From Streptomyces aureocirculatus (GTDB lineage: Bacteria; Actinomycetota; Actinomycetes; Streptomycetales; Streptomycetaceae): 64,000 bases of DNA. Position 1 is the stretch's first letter; each line of letters opens with the position of its first letter. A program made the position numbers and the translations under genes. The stretch is taken from NCBI RefSeq assembly GCF_000720475.1, contig NZ_JOAP01000025.1:62001-126000 (forward strand). The letters run 5' to 3'. Below, in pieces: positions 53,009-62,484 of the stretch. Under the pieces are notes generated by a model. The model saw only the letters and a list, made by a program, of their open reading frames with translations, was not told the DNA's origin and ran no database searches.

Positions 53009-54429
53009 GAGCCGCCGCCCCCCGTGGTCGGCTGGAGGTCCTGCGTGGCGTGCAGATAGCGCTCGAAGAGGTCGCGCAGGCGGGCGCCGTCACCGTGGCT
53101 GAGCAGCGTCCTCGACCAGCGCAGGGCCAGGTGCAGGCGGCCCGCGGTGGACGCGGTCGTCACGGTCAGGCCGCGCGGCATGCGGGCGGGCGCGGAGAAC
53201 CACACCGCGGTCGCGGCCCCGGCGTCCCCGAAGTCGAGGGCGTAGGGCACCCGGCCGATGTTGCTGAGCAGCGTCGTCGAGGTCCAGGGCGCGGCGGCCC
53301 TGCGCAGCCCGCGGGTGAGGGCCGCCCGCAGCGCCACCGGGACGACGGGCGCCGTGAGCAGCGCGGCGCCGTGGCCGAGCTGCGGCCGTGAGAGCGCCTT
53401 GAGGGCGCGGGTGCGGTCGGAGGTGCGGCGCAGGAGCTCCCGGATCTCAGCGGGCCGCAGGTCCTCGGGCCCAAGGACCCGCGGGCCCCGGGCCCCGCCC
53501 CGGCCGCCGCCCGCCCCCATCGGCAGCAACTCGTCCGCGGCGAACGGCACTTCGACGAGGCGGGTGCCGTTCCCCATGGGCATCGTCATGTCCCGCGGGC
53601 GGTCGTCGACGGGCATGGTGATGCGCAGCGGCTTCGGCTTCGCGCCGTGTTCCCGGTTCCAGTGCGCGATCATCAGGGCGGTCGCGACCATGAGCTGGTC
53701 GTTGACGGTGTACGGGGCTCCCTTGGGGCGGCGGGGCACCGGCAGCTCGGCGACCAGCATGCCGTTGCCCGCGGATCGTTCGGGAGTGCCGTGGGCCACC
53801 CGCGCGGGCGCCGCCCACGGCGACCCCGCACCGGCCGCCCGCGGTTCGGGCGCGCCGGTGGTGTCCGCGGCCACCGGGGCGCGGGTCGGCGGCGCCGCGG
53901 GCGCGTTGTCGCGGCCGCCGTACAGCTCGGCGGCGGTGGCGAGGACCCGCAGACAGGCGGGGCCGTCGAGGGCGGTGTGGTTGATGGTCAGGAACAGCAC
54001 GCAGGAGTCGCCGTCGGCCGTCGGGTCGGCGACGACCTCCAGGCGGATCGGCGGGGACGCGGTGAGCGGCGGCGCGTCGCGCAGGGCCCGCTCCCTGGCG
54101 CGCTTCAGGGCGTCCCGCTCGGGCGCGGGGAAGCCGACCACCTCCACGTCGGGCCCGTCGGTGAGCTCCCACTCGTAGCGGCGCCGGTACCAGGAACCGC
54201 GCGCCTCCCGCACGAGGATCCGCGGATGGCGCCGCAGGGCCTCGCCGAAGGCCGCCCGCAGGCGCCCGGGGTCGGGGGTGCCCGGCAGGTGCACCTCGAT
54301 GTGGACGGTCTCCGGCTCCTGCTCCTGCAGGCAGTGCCGGGACACCTCGTCGACGACGGGGAACGGCACCCGGCGCGGCGGGCGGCCGGGGCCCTCCGCA
54401 CGCCGTGCCGGGTTCTCCAGGGCGGTCAT
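53005..54429 (-). CDS. Condensation-fold acyltransferase
   Basis: A 474-residue protein from ATG 54429, overlapping the arabinofuranosyltransferase stop (ATGA). It has the two-lobed CoA-dependent acyltransferase fold seen in condensation domains and PapA-like enzymes. The active-site His is in TINHTALDGPA (NHxxxDG rather than HHxxxDG), and the second-lobe DFGDAGAATAVWFSAP matches the DFGWG-type position. Relatives esterify lipids or sugars. In this operon it may acylate the glycan or its lipid carrier. Confidence 0.85.
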   Translation of the reverse strand: MTALENPARRAEGPGRPPRRVPFPVVDEVSRHCLQEQEPETVHIEVHLPGTPDPGRLRAAFGEALRRHPRILVREARGSWYRRRYEWELTDGPDVEVVGFPAPERDALKRARERALRDAPPLTASPPIRLEVVADPTADGDSCVLFLTINHTALDGPACLRVLATAAELYGGRDNAPAAPPTRAPVAADTTGAPEPRAAGAGSPWAAPARVAHGTPERSAGNGMLVAELPVPRRPKGAPYTVNDQLMVATALMIAHWNREHGAKPKPLRITMPVDDRPRDMTMPMGNGTRLVEVPFAADELLPMGAGGGRGGARGPRVLGPEDLRPAEIRELLRRTSDRTRALKALSRPQLGHGAALLTAPVVPVALRAALTRGLRRAAAPWTSTTLLSNIGRVPYALDFGDAGAATAVWFSAPARMPRGLTVTTASTAGRLHLALRWSRTLLSHGDGARLRDLFERYLHATQDLQPTTGGGGS

Positions 54430-57400
54430 GGCGCGCTGTCCTCTCCCGGGCGGGGTTCCTGTGCCGGACGGCTGCCCCGTATCCGGCGAGTGCCCTCGTC
54501 GGGGGTCTCCGACGCGGGGCCGTCGGCCCGGCCCGCGTCCGTGCCGTCAGCCGGGTGCGGGCCGTCAGCCGGGTGCGGGCCGGCGGCCTGCCCGGGCGTG
54601 TCCTTGCGCAGGGGGTCGGGGCCGCGGGCGGAGAGGGTGGGACTCGCGGCGTACGGGGGGACGTTCAGGGACGTCTCCCGCGCACCGGCACCGGGCGCGG
54701 CGCCCGGTCCGTCGTCACCTTCGTCCTCGCGCGTGCGGTGCGGCAGTGGCGGCGGCACGGGCGGGACGCCGTGCGCTCCGGGAGCACCCGGACCCGCGCT
54801 GCCGGCCGTCGCGGTCGCGGCGACCGGCTCCCGGCCGCTCACAAGGGCCGCGAACAGCGCGATGAACGCGAGGACCTGGGCCGTGTGCCCGAAGGCGCCC
54901 TCGTCCGCGGTCGTCGCCTCGCCCGCGCCCGTCGCGGCGGCGACACCCGCCGCGGCCATCGCCAGGAACGCGACCGGCACGAGGAGTGCGTGCCGCTTCC
55001 GGGCGAGGAGGGCGAGCGCGGGCACGAGGAGCGCGAACCAGCCCGCGACGACCACGCCGACCAGGGTCAGCGCCACCGTGCCGAGCACGAGTCCCGGCGC
55101 GGGCGGAGCCAGGTCGGGGCCGTCCGGGTTCGGGTGGCGGCGGCGCACGAACACCAGGCCCACCAGGGCGAGGACGCCCACACCGCCGCCGATGAGCCCG
55201 GCCTCGTACGCCGTGGACGGCTCGTAGGTCAGCTTGACGGTGCCGCCGCCGCCGGCCGGGACCAGCCAGCCCTGCTGCCAGCCGTCGAGGCGGACCGAGC
55301 GCAGCTCCTTGCCGTTCAGGGTGGCCTTCCAGCCGTCGTTGACGTTCTCGTACGTCGTCAGGTACGAGGCGGCGCCCGCCCCGACCGTCAGCTCGCGCCG
55401 GTCGCCCAGCCAGTCCTTGGTCTTCATCTCGCGGGTCGCGGTGTCGACGCTGCCCGGGGTGCCGTGGGTGAGGCTGATGTCGGTGACGGCGAGCGCGCCG
55501 CCGTCACCCGCCTCCACGCGGTGCTGCCCGGCACTGAGGTCCAGGGACGTCAGCCGCTCGTTGTCGTCGCACAGGGTGAGCTCGACGGGCCGCCGCTCCA
55601 CCAGGTCACGCACGGTGCCCTTGGCGCTCGTCGCGTACAGCTTGCCGTCGACGGACACCGCGGGGCCCTCGCCGCAGTCGAGTGCGAAGGTGCGGCTCGG
55701 CTTCGGCTGCTCGGTGCGGAACTGGTCGAGCGCCGGTATGTAGGCCTCGGTGAGGCCCACGGGCAGTTGCAGCTTCTCGTCCGCGATCGGGTTGTGCAGG
55801 GTGAGCGGCGCCGTCTTCGTGATCGTGACGTCGATGCGGTCGGTGTTGATCGGCTCGAAGCGGGCGACGCCGTTCTCGTCGACCCCGGCCGTCGCGGCGC
55901 CGTCCGGCGAGCTGATCTCGATCTTCGTGGGCCGTGTCGACAGGCCGCCCGCGGGCGGCAGCACGATCTCGCCGACGGGCACCTTGCCGGGCCACCGCAG
56001 ATGGACGACCGGCCGGTCACCGGCGATCCACGCGGTCGTCAGGTCGCCGTCGGTGAGGTTGCGTGCCGAGAGCCCGCCCAGGTCGGACGTGGAGTCGGCG
56101 CTCGCGATGATCTGCCGGCGCTGCTCGGGCGCCACCTTGTAGAGCAGTTCGTCCAGGGCGCCACCGGGCACCGCGACCGCGCTCGCCTTCACCTTGTGAC
56201 TGCCGTCGGCCGTCGTGGTGAAGCGGCGGTGCAGGCCTGCCTCGGCGGTCACCGGGGAGAGACCGCTCCGGTCGGCGGAGCGGTGCATGGAGTACGTCGT
56301 GGCGTCGGCGTCCGCGCCGTCGGTGCCCGCGACGTCGGCGGGCATCCGCAGCAACTTGGTGACCTGCACCTTGGGGATGCTGATCTCCGCGAACCCGGCG
56401 CCGGTCAGGCCCTCGTTCGCGGCCTCGGAGTCCAGGATGGTCAGCTTCAGCCAGTCCGAGTCGCCCGCCTTGGCCTTGACGCGCTGCGTGGAGCCGTCGG
56501 CGCGCAGATAGGTGACGGCACTGCCCTGTTCGGTCTCCACGCGCACCTTCGTCGGCGCGGCCCGCACCCCGCTCTGGGGCAGCGGCGTCACCTTGAACGA
56601 CGACGGGATCGCGGTCTTCCTACCGAACTCCGCCTTGATCCACTCGTCGTCCGGGCTGCCCGTGCCGCCCTCCGCCCAGGCGGTGCCGGGGTTGCCGTCG
56701 AAGGCGTTCACCGGGTCGTACTGCGGCAGGTGGAACAGCCAGTTGCCGTAGCTGGACGCCGTCACCGACCGGGCGCCGCGCAGCTCGGCCGTCGTCTGGT
56801 GCTTGACGCCCTTGGTCGGCAGGATCTGGCGCGGCTTCGCGCCGGGGTCCTGGGCCGCGTCGGGCGCGTTCTTCTCGTCCTTGGTGTACGGGTACGACGT
56901 GTTGGTGTTGACCAGGCCGAAGCGGGTGTCGGAGCGCCGCAGGCCGTCACCGACCGCCTGTAGCCCCGGCGGCGAGCCGAGCCCCGGGTGGTTGTCGCCG
57001 GTGAGCACGGCGGGCCGGTCCCGCATCTCGGGGTCGGCGGACAGCGGGAGCAGTGCCTCGGGCCCGCCGCTGACCACGGCCGTGTTGGACACCGGCTTCA
57101 GGGCGGCCTGGCCGGGGCGTTGGGCACCCTTGCCGGGCGCGTAGATCTCCACCGCGCGCTGGCGCGGGTACAGGCCCTCGACCTGTACCGGGGTGTCGTC
57201 GGCGATCCTGCCGCCGGTCTCGGTCGGGCCGAACCCGGTGACCCGCCGGAACCCGGACTGCTCCAGGGTGCGCTTGACGGTCGCGGTGGGGACGTAGCCG
57301 ACCTGGTCGGGGTCGAGGTCGTTGCGGACGACGACGTAGTACAGGCCTGCCCGGGTCAGATAGTCCTGAAGTCCCGGGACCTGTCCTCCGGTCATCAGGG

Positions 57401-58943
57401 CCTGCTCGACGGCGTCCATGGCGCGCCGGTTGCCCTTGGTGCCGAACGGCACATAGTCGCGCTGCGCCCAGCGGGATTCCGCGAGCACGTCGAGGGGCTG
57501 GTCGATGGGGGAGCCCCAGGTGTAGATGCCGTGCGCGGTCGCGGGCACGACGAGGGCGCGCGAGTCGGGGGAGTACTTGTCCAGCCAGTCGGCCGTCGCC
57601 TCCCAGTGGTTCGGCAGCTTCTTGAACGAACCGGGTTGCAGGATCGAGCCGTTCAGATACGGCCAGGCGAGCCCGGGAAGCACCAGCACGGCCGCGATCA
57701 GGGGCGCGTACCGCCGCCCCCGCACCGGCCTGGCCCCGCGCGCCCGCGCCGCGACGCCCGCCAGGTGCGCGAGACCGAGCGCGAGGGCGAGCGCGAGGCC
57801 GGTCTGGAACTTGTAGATGTTGCGGAACGGTACGAGTCCGCCGTCCAGCCAGTCCTGCACCGTGCCGTGGAACGGGCCGCCGAACGCGCCGCCGTACCCG
57901 GCGAGGGTCAGCAGCACGACACAGAGCACCGTGAGCACGAGCCAGCGCCGCTCCGGCAGGTCACGGCGGGCGAGCCCGGCGAGGCCGAGGGCCGCCGCGA
58001 GGGCCGAGCAGACGATGGTGACCACCGCCGTCACCACGGTCCACCCCGCGGGCAGCCAGGCCTCGCCGAAGTGCAGGTACGCCACCCAGTTGCCGGCGCC
58101 GCGCAGCGTCTCGGTGGCCGACATGGTGCCCGTGGTGGTGGCCGCGTTCTCCACGTACGGCAGGAAGTTCTCGCCGTAGAAGCCGAGCAGGAGCAGCGGC
58201 ACCACCCACCAGGCGGTGGCGAGGACGACGCCGGGCACCCACCAGGTGATCAGCTTGCGCTTGCGCGGCCCGTTCGGCCGCGACAGCAGGTACAGGGCCA
58301 CCGGAAGCAGCGACGCCAGCGTGGACGCCGCGTTCACACCGCCCATGAACGGGATGAAGAGCGCCGAGCGGAACGCCGCGATCCGCGCGGTCACGCGGTC
58401 GTTGGTGAGCGGAAGCAGCACCCACGGCAGGAACGCGCCGGGCAGTGCCGCGGCGGACGTGGAGCCGACCACCACGGTGAACGTCGGCCACAGCGCGTAC
58501 ACCACCGCGCCGAGCAGCCGCGAGCTGTGGCTGCCGATCCGCAGTCGCTCCGCGAGCCGCAGCGCACCCCAGAAGGCGACCGCGACGATCAGTGACATCC
58601 ACAGCCGCTCGGCCAGCCACACCGGAAGCCGCACGGCGTCCGCGAGGCCGTAGAACGGCAGCATCGGGAAGGCGTAGCCGATGTACTGGTCCTGGATGCC
58701 GCCGAAGCCGCCCCGGTCGTGCCAGAGCTGGCCGAGGTCGGAGAGGAACTGCCAGGGGTCGACGGCGACACCGAGTTTGGTGTCGAAGGTCATCCGCCCC
58801 GGTTTGACGGCGAGGAAGCATACGAGGACCACGGCCCAGAACCCGAAGAGCCAGCGCCGTGAGCGCGGCCCTCCTTCGGGCTCGGGAACGACCGCCGTCG
58901 GCTTGAGTGCCGCCGGCGGAGGGGCCTGGACCGTGCTGGTCAT
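54426..58943 (-). CDS. AftD-like alpha-(1->3)-arabinofuranosyltransferase family (DUF3367)
   Basis: A 1505-residue membrane enzyme from ATG 58943. The frame is open 89 codons further but that part overlaps the next gene. It starts with GT-C membrane helices (WLFGFWAVVLVCFLAVKPG, later FPMLPFYGLADAV and GFYGENFLPY), about a dozen in the first 600 residues. A long extracellular part includes discoidin-like segments (NAFDGNPGTAWAEGGTG). Membrane helices return near the end (GLIGGGVGVLALVGL onward), then a Pro/Asp-rich tail. In mycobacteria AftD branches cell-wall arabinan from a lipid-linked donor. Streptomyces lacks mycobacterial arabinogalactan, so the acceptor here is open. Confidence 0.88.
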   Translation of the reverse strand: MTSTVQAPPPAALKPTAVVPEPEGGPRSRRWLFGFWAVVLVCFLAVKPGRMTFDTKLGVAVDPWQFLSDLGQLWHDRGGFGGIQDQYIGYAFPMLPFYGLADAVRLPVWLAERLWMSLIVAVAFWGALRLAERLRIGSHSSRLLGAVVYALWPTFTVVVGSTSAAALPGAFLPWVLLPLTNDRVTARIAAFRSALFIPFMGGVNAASTLASLLPVALYLLSRPNGPRKRKLITWWVPGVVLATAWWVVPLLLLGFYGENFLPYVENAATTTGTMSATETLRGAGNWVAYLHFGEAWLPAGWTVVTAVVTIVCSALAAALGLAGLARRDLPERRWLVLTVLCVVLLTLAGYGGAFGGPFHGTVQDWLDGGLVPFRNIYKFQTGLALALALGLAHLAGVAARARGARPVRGRRYAPLIAAVLVLPGLAWPYLNGSILQPGSFKKLPNHWEATADWLDKYSPDSRALVVPATAHGIYTWGSPIDQPLDVLAESRWAQRDYVPFGTKGNRRAMDAVEQALMTGGQVPGLQDYLTRAGLYYVVVRNDLDPDQVGYVPTATVKRTLEQSGFRRVTGFGPTETGGRIADDTPVQVEGLYPRQRAVEIYAPGKGAQRPGQAALKPVSNTAVVSGGPEALLPLSADPEMRDRPAVLTGDNHPGLGSPPGLQAVGDGLRRSDTRFGLVNTNTSYPYTKDEKNAPDAAQDPGAKPRQILPTKGVKHQTTAELRGARSVTASSYGNWLFHLPQYDPVNAFDGNPGTAWAEGGTGSPDDEWIKAEFGRKTAIPSSFKVTPLPQSGVRAAPTKVRVETEQGSAVTYLRADGSTQRVKAKAGDSDWLKLTILDSEAANEGLTGAGFAEISIPKVQVTKLLRMPADVAGTDGADADATTYSMHRSADRSGLSPVTAEAGLHRRFTTTADGSHKVKASAVAVPGGALDELLYKVAPEQRRQIIASADSTSDLGGLSARNLTDGDLTTAWIAGDRPVVHLRWPGKVPVGEIVLPPAGGLSTRPTKIEISSPDGAATAGVDENGVARFEPINTDRIDVTITKTAPLTLHNPIADEKLQLPVGLTEAYIPALDQFRTEQPKPSRTFALDCGEGPAVSVDGKLYATSAKGTVRDLVERRPVELTLCDDNERLTSLDLSAGQHRVEAGDGGALAVTDISLTHGTPGSVDTATREMKTKDWLGDRRELTVGAGAASYLTTYENVNDGWKATLNGKELRSVRLDGWQQGWLVPAGGGGTVKLTYEPSTAYEAGLIGGGVGVLALVGLVFVRRRHPNPDGPDLAPPAPGLVLGTVALTLVGVVVAGWFALLVPALALLARKRHALLVPVAFLAMAAAGVAAATGAGEATTADEGAFGHTAQVLAFIALFAALVSGREPVAATATAGSAGPGAPGAHGVPPVPPPLPHRTREDEGDDGPGAAPGAGARETSLNVPPYAASPTLSARGPDPLRKDTPGQAAGPHPADGPHPADGTDAGRADGPASETPDEGTRRIRGSRPAQEPRPGEDSAP

Positions 58944-59659
58944 GGACACCGCCTGAGGATGAGGAGGAGGTTCCAGGTGGCGACTTCGCGCACACCCGGC
59001 ACCTTCGTCACCGTCTCGGCCCAGAACGGCCAGTAGCGGGAGCGGGCCGTGACGACATGGACGTCGCCGCGGGCCCGCACCTGTCTGAGCGTGGATCCGA
59101 CATGGTGGACGAAGAGGTTCTCGCCGAGCGTGTGCTTGGCGGTTCTTCCGGTACGGCGCTCGTAGCGGGCGCGGGCCCGCTCGGCGCCGAAGTAGTGCCA
59201 GGGCGCCCACTCGTGGCCGCCCCAGGGTGAGTACCAGTTGGTGAACGCCACATAGATCAGGCCGCCGGGGCGGGTGACGCGCACCATTTCGCTGAGGAAG
59301 GTCTGGGGGTCGTCGACGTGCTCAAGGACGTTCGAGGAGAACGTGACGTCGGCGACGCCGGACGCGAGGGGCAGCAGATAGCCGTCGGCGACCACGGCGC
59401 CCTCCGGCGGCTTCGCGCCCAGCTCCCGCGGGTCCGGTTCGAAGAGATAGGCCTGCGCGCCGCGCCTGCGGAACTCCTCGGTGAAGTATCCGCCGCCGCC
59501 GCCCACGTCGACGACCACCCGGTCCTTGACGGGCAGGTGCCGCTCGACCTGGTCGGCGGCGTCGCGGGCGAGCAGCGCGTAACACCGCTCGGGCTCCTGC
59601 TGTTCCCGCAGGAAGGCCCGGAACAGGGTCACGGAGCGGCGCAGCGAAGGGTCCTTCAC
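58940..59659 (-). CDS. Class I SAM-dependent methyltransferase
   Basis: A 239-residue protein from GTG 59659, which overlaps the glycosyltransferase stop (GTGA); the frame is open upstream but overlaps that gene. The Rossmann core reads VVVDVGGGGGYFTEEF, AYLFEPD, VTFSSNVLEHVDDP and VTRPGGLIYVAFTNWYSPWG. It is coupled to the glycosyltransferase and the AftD-like gene, so the substrate is probably a sugar or polyprenyl-sugar of the same pathway. Confidence 0.88.
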   Translation of the reverse strand: MKDPSLRRSVTLFRAFLREQQEPERCYALLARDAADQVERHLPVKDRVVVDVGGGGGYFTEEFRRRGAQAYLFEPDPRELGAKPPEGAVVADGYLLPLASGVADVTFSSNVLEHVDDPQTFLSEMVRVTRPGGLIYVAFTNWYSPWGGHEWAPWHYFGAERARARYERRTGRTAKHTLGENLFVHHVGSTLRQVRARGDVHVVTARSRYWPFWAETVTKVPGVREVATWNLLLILRRCP

Positions 59660-60846
59660 GCAGACCCCTTCGTCGCCTTCACCGGCGGCTTCACCGACGG
59701 CTCGTGGGCGGCGACGGCCTCCGCGGCCACCGCGCGGAACTGGCGCACCGTGTTCGTCCAGCGGAAGGACGCGGCACGTTCCGCCGCGGCCTTGCCGAAG
59801 GACCGGCGCCGCTCGGCGCTGAGCGCGAGTGTGCACCAGGCGGCGGCGAACGCGCTCTCGCCGCCCGCGAGCAGCCCGGTCACGCCGTCCTCTATCGAGT
59901 CGCGCACGCCCGGTACGTCGAAGCCGATCGCGGGCGTCCCGCGGGCCGCGGCCTCGGTGACGACGAGCCCCCAGCCCTCGACGGCCGAGGGGTGCAGGAG
60001 CAGCCACGACTCGCACAGCAGGCGGTGCTTCTCGGCCTCGGAGACATGGCCGGTGAACTGCACACCGGGGCCCGCGAGCCGTTCGAGGCGGGCCCGCTCG
60101 GGCCCTTCGCCGACGATCACGAGGCGGCCCCCGGTGACCGGGCGGACCCGCTCCCAGAGCCGCAGCAGCAGATCGACGCGCTTGTACTCGACGAGCCTGC
60201 CCATGGCGAGGAACAAAGGCTCGTCCGACCGCTCGTGCAGCGGCCCGGGCTCCTCGACGCCGTTGTGCACGACCCGTATTCGATCGCGGTCGACGCCCAG
60301 GTCCCGCAGCGCCGTCGCGGTCGACTGCGACACGGCGACCAGCAGGTTGCCGCGCTGCGCGCCGGTGAGCGCCCAGTGCTCAAGGCGCCTGCCGAGGCGT
60401 GCGGCCGGGGCGAGAGGGCCCTGGAAGCGCATCGACCACAGCTCGGTGTGGACGTGGTTGACCAGGCACAGCGTGGGGCCGCGGTGCCACAGCGGGGCGA
60501 GGTAGGGCATACCGTTGCAGACCTCGACCAGCAGGTCGCAGTCACCGATCTGGCGGGTGAACGCCGAGCGGGCGCGCAGGTAGTGACCGAGGTCGCCGCC
60601 CGCGGACACCACCCGGTAGTCGCGGTACGCGGCCGGGCCGCCGCACAGCAGGGTGACCTGGTGGCCGTGTCCTGTCAGGCCGTCGGCCAGTCGGTCGACG
60701 AGCAGTTCGGAGCCGCCTGCGGCCGGGTTTCCCAGGTCACGGCGGGCGAGGAAGGCGATCCGGCGTGGTTGTGGGGGGAGCGCCGCAAGGGGCCGCGCGG
60801 GCCGCGGTGCGGCCGGGCGCAGCGGCGACGGCACGTGCTGGGGCAT
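59656..60846 (-). CDS. GT4-family glycosyltransferase
   Basis: A 396-residue protein from ATG 60846, after GGAG; in-frame codons upstream give unlikely sequence. GT-B fold of family 4: N-terminal RDLGNPAAGGSELLVDRLADGL (acceptor side), NGVEEPGPL, LAMGRLVEYKRVDLLLR, the E-x7-E block VEGWGLVVTEAAARG near residues 310-324, and DVPGVRDSI. It probably adds a hexose from a nucleotide sugar to a lipid carrier or glycan. First gene of the nine-gene minus-strand operon; a 195-base gap separates it from the DUF3068 gene. Confidence 0.9.
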   Translation of the reverse strand: MPQHVPSPLRPAAPRPARPLAALPPQPRRIAFLARRDLGNPAAGGSELLVDRLADGLTGHGHQVTLLCGGPAAYRDYRVVSAGGDLGHYLRARSAFTRQIGDCDLLVEVCNGMPYLAPLWHRGPTLCLVNHVHTELWSMRFQGPLAPAARLGRRLEHWALTGAQRGNLLVAVSQSTATALRDLGVDRDRIRVVHNGVEEPGPLHERSDEPLFLAMGRLVEYKRVDLLLRLWERVRPVTGGRLVIVGEGPERARLERLAGPGVQFTGHVSEAEKHRLLCESWLLLHPSAVEGWGLVVTEAAARGTPAIGFDVPGVRDSIEDGVTGLLAGGESAFAAAWCTLALSAERRRSFGKAAAERAASFRWTNTVRQFRAVAAEAVAAHEPSVKPPVKATKGSA

Positions 60847-61041
60847 CGGTGCTCCAACTCGTCTCGGGGTGCGGAACCGTGGGGGCGAACAGGGAAGGTC
60901 GGACGGGTCCGGGGTGGGGCCCGGTGGTGCGGGGACTGTGCGGGGACTGTGCGCTGATGGTGTGGATAGTTTTCGTGTCACCGAACGGTGCGGCTACTCA
61001 CCGGGGTGACAATTTCGGCCCTTCTTAGACCTGACGTCTCA

Positions 61042-62070
61042 TCACATCGTGCTGTGTTGCAGGGCGGATGGGGACGTATCGGAATGTGGACCCTTCGGAT
61101 CCGGCCCAGGACCGTCCCCGCGGGACCCGTTCGACCTTGCTTCCCGCCCCCGGGCGACGAGAATGCCGCCCACCAGCGCGAGTGCCCCGCCGGCGAAGAC
61201 GGACACCAGGGGCAGCGTCGTGCCCACCAGCTTCAGGCGGGAGCTGTCGTCGTCCGCGAGGTCCACCTGTGCCCGCTGGGTCTTCTTGGTGAACCCGATC
61301 TTCTCGCTGTCGAGCAACACCGTCCGGTCCTTCTTGCCGCCGGGGGCCCGCAGCGTCTTGCGGGGGCCGATCGCGGCGTAGATGATCCGGCCGGTGCGCT
61401 TGTCGGCGACCAGCTCGATGCCGTGGTTGGCGTACCACTCCTCGGCGAGCACCTGGCCCTGCCGCAGGCCGACGAGGCGTCCTGGCACCTGCCGGGTGCC
61501 GGTCTTGGTGGGCTTCACGGTGCCGGTGAACCGGTAGCCCTCGTAGCCCTGGATCTTCTTCGGGCCGCGGTAGGTCAGCGGCACGGTGGCGCCGAGCGTG
61601 TTGTCCCACCACAGGTAGGTGCGCTTCTCGACGTCGAAGGGGAACTTCAGGTACGCCTCGCCCTCGAAATACGGCTCCTCGCCGCAGCAGTGCACCGGTC
61701 TGTTCGTCTTCCGGTCGGTGACCCAACGTTCGAGGGTCCACTGCAGAGAGTCATGAGGATCGGCCGCGGGCAGTGATTTGTCCGGGTCCACGGACGTCGA
61801 GACGTCCCAGACCGCGCGCTTCTTGCTGCTGTCCGCGACATCGCCGCGCACCTGGCGCGTGATGGTCAGGCGCTGGTCGTGCACGGTTTTGATCTTCTCG
61901 GTGTCGAAGTAGCTGCCCGTGCCGCGGAACACGGTGATCTGGTCGATGTCGATGGGGGTGCGCTTGGCGCGCGGCTCCACGTACCAGGCAAGGAGTGGGG
62001 CCAGGACGAGCAGAAAAGCACCCAGGCCGAGCAGGACCAAGGACAAGGGCGAGGCTGTGCGGCGCGGCAT
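61042..62070 (-). CDS. DUF3068 (PorA-family) membrane protein
   Basis: A 342-residue protein from ATG 62070, after AGGAG; an upstream ATG at 62112 is possible. One N-terminal membrane helix (LVLLGLGAFLLVLAPLLAWYV), a large outer domain (residues 40-295) with a CC pair in PVHCCGEEPYFEGEAYLKFPF, and a second helix near 295-320 (LPLVSVFAGGALALVGGILVA). DUF3068 proteins are conserved in actinomycetes near cell-envelope genes; no activity is established. The tail is Gly/Ser/Asp-rich. Confidence 0.85.
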   Translation of the reverse strand: MPRRTASPLSLVLLGLGAFLLVLAPLLAWYVEPRAKRTPIDIDQITVFRGTGSYFDTEKIKTVHDQRLTITRQVRGDVADSSKKRAVWDVSTSVDPDKSLPAADPHDSLQWTLERWVTDRKTNRPVHCCGEEPYFEGEAYLKFPFDVEKRTYLWWDNTLGATVPLTYRGPKKIQGYEGYRFTGTVKPTKTGTRQVPGRLVGLRQGQVLAEEWYANHGIELVADKRTGRIIYAAIGPRKTLRAPGGKKDRTVLLDSEKIGFTKKTQRAQVDLADDDSSRLKLVGTTLPLVSVFAGGALALVGGILVARGREARSNGSRGDGPGPDPKGPHSDTSPSALQHSTM

Positions 62071-62237
62071 CCGGCGCTCCTGCCATGAGAACGAACAGGG
62101 GACGTGAGTCAACTGTGCTGAATTACTGAGGAGTTGGAGTCTGGTGAGGCACGGTCGCCGCCGGAATGTCCGAAAGGCTGCGGCGGTGTTACCACGGGGT
62201 TACTGACCCGTATGGGTCGCGAACGCTAGGCGGACCC

Positions 62238-62268
62238 TTGACGCAGTGTCAATGCGTTGTCGACACTG
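62238..62268 (+). promoter_or_regulatory. Inverted repeats overlapping a TTGACG promoter element
   Basis: TTGAC-gcagt-GTCAA (62238-62252) and CAGTGTC-N11-GACACTG (62244-62268) overlap. TTGACG could be a -35 element for the small membrane protein and PucR regulator downstream; the -10 is unclear. A second inverted repeat, GACCC-GTAT-GGGTC, lies at 62205-62218. PucR-type proteins often autoregulate, which makes this a plausible operator. Confidence 0.4.
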
Positions 62269-62322
62269 GGCACCTGCGGGCAGGGTGTGGGGACGACCTC
62301 CAGCAGAGAGGCTGACCCTCGT

Positions 62323-62484
62323 ATGCACCGTCTGTTCGCCGCCACACTGACCGTCGTGGCCGCCGCGGCTCTCGCCGTGGGCGCCGCGCTCGGCATTGTC
62401 GCGCTCCTCAACGCCACGCCCGACCAGCCCAACCGGCCACTCGTGCACTACGAGACGCCCGAGCGGGACCAGCAGGAGCAGTGA
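62323..62484 (+). CDS. Small single-helix membrane protein
   Basis: A 53-residue protein from ATG 62323, with GAGAGG upstream. One hydrophobic helix (FAATLTVVAAAALAVGAAL) then ATPDQPNRPLVHYETPERD outside. The stop overlaps the PucR-type start (GTGA). Its function is unknown to me; coupling to a regulator suggests a linked role. Confidence 0.75.
   Translation: MHRLFAATLTVVAAAALAVGAALGIVALLNATPDQPNRPLVHYETPERDQQEQ

Noticed and set aside
54426..59210. Longer AftD-like start at 59210
   Set aside because: The extra 89 codons are Arg/Pro-rich and overlap the methyltransferase gene; ATG 58943 is coupled to that gene's stop.
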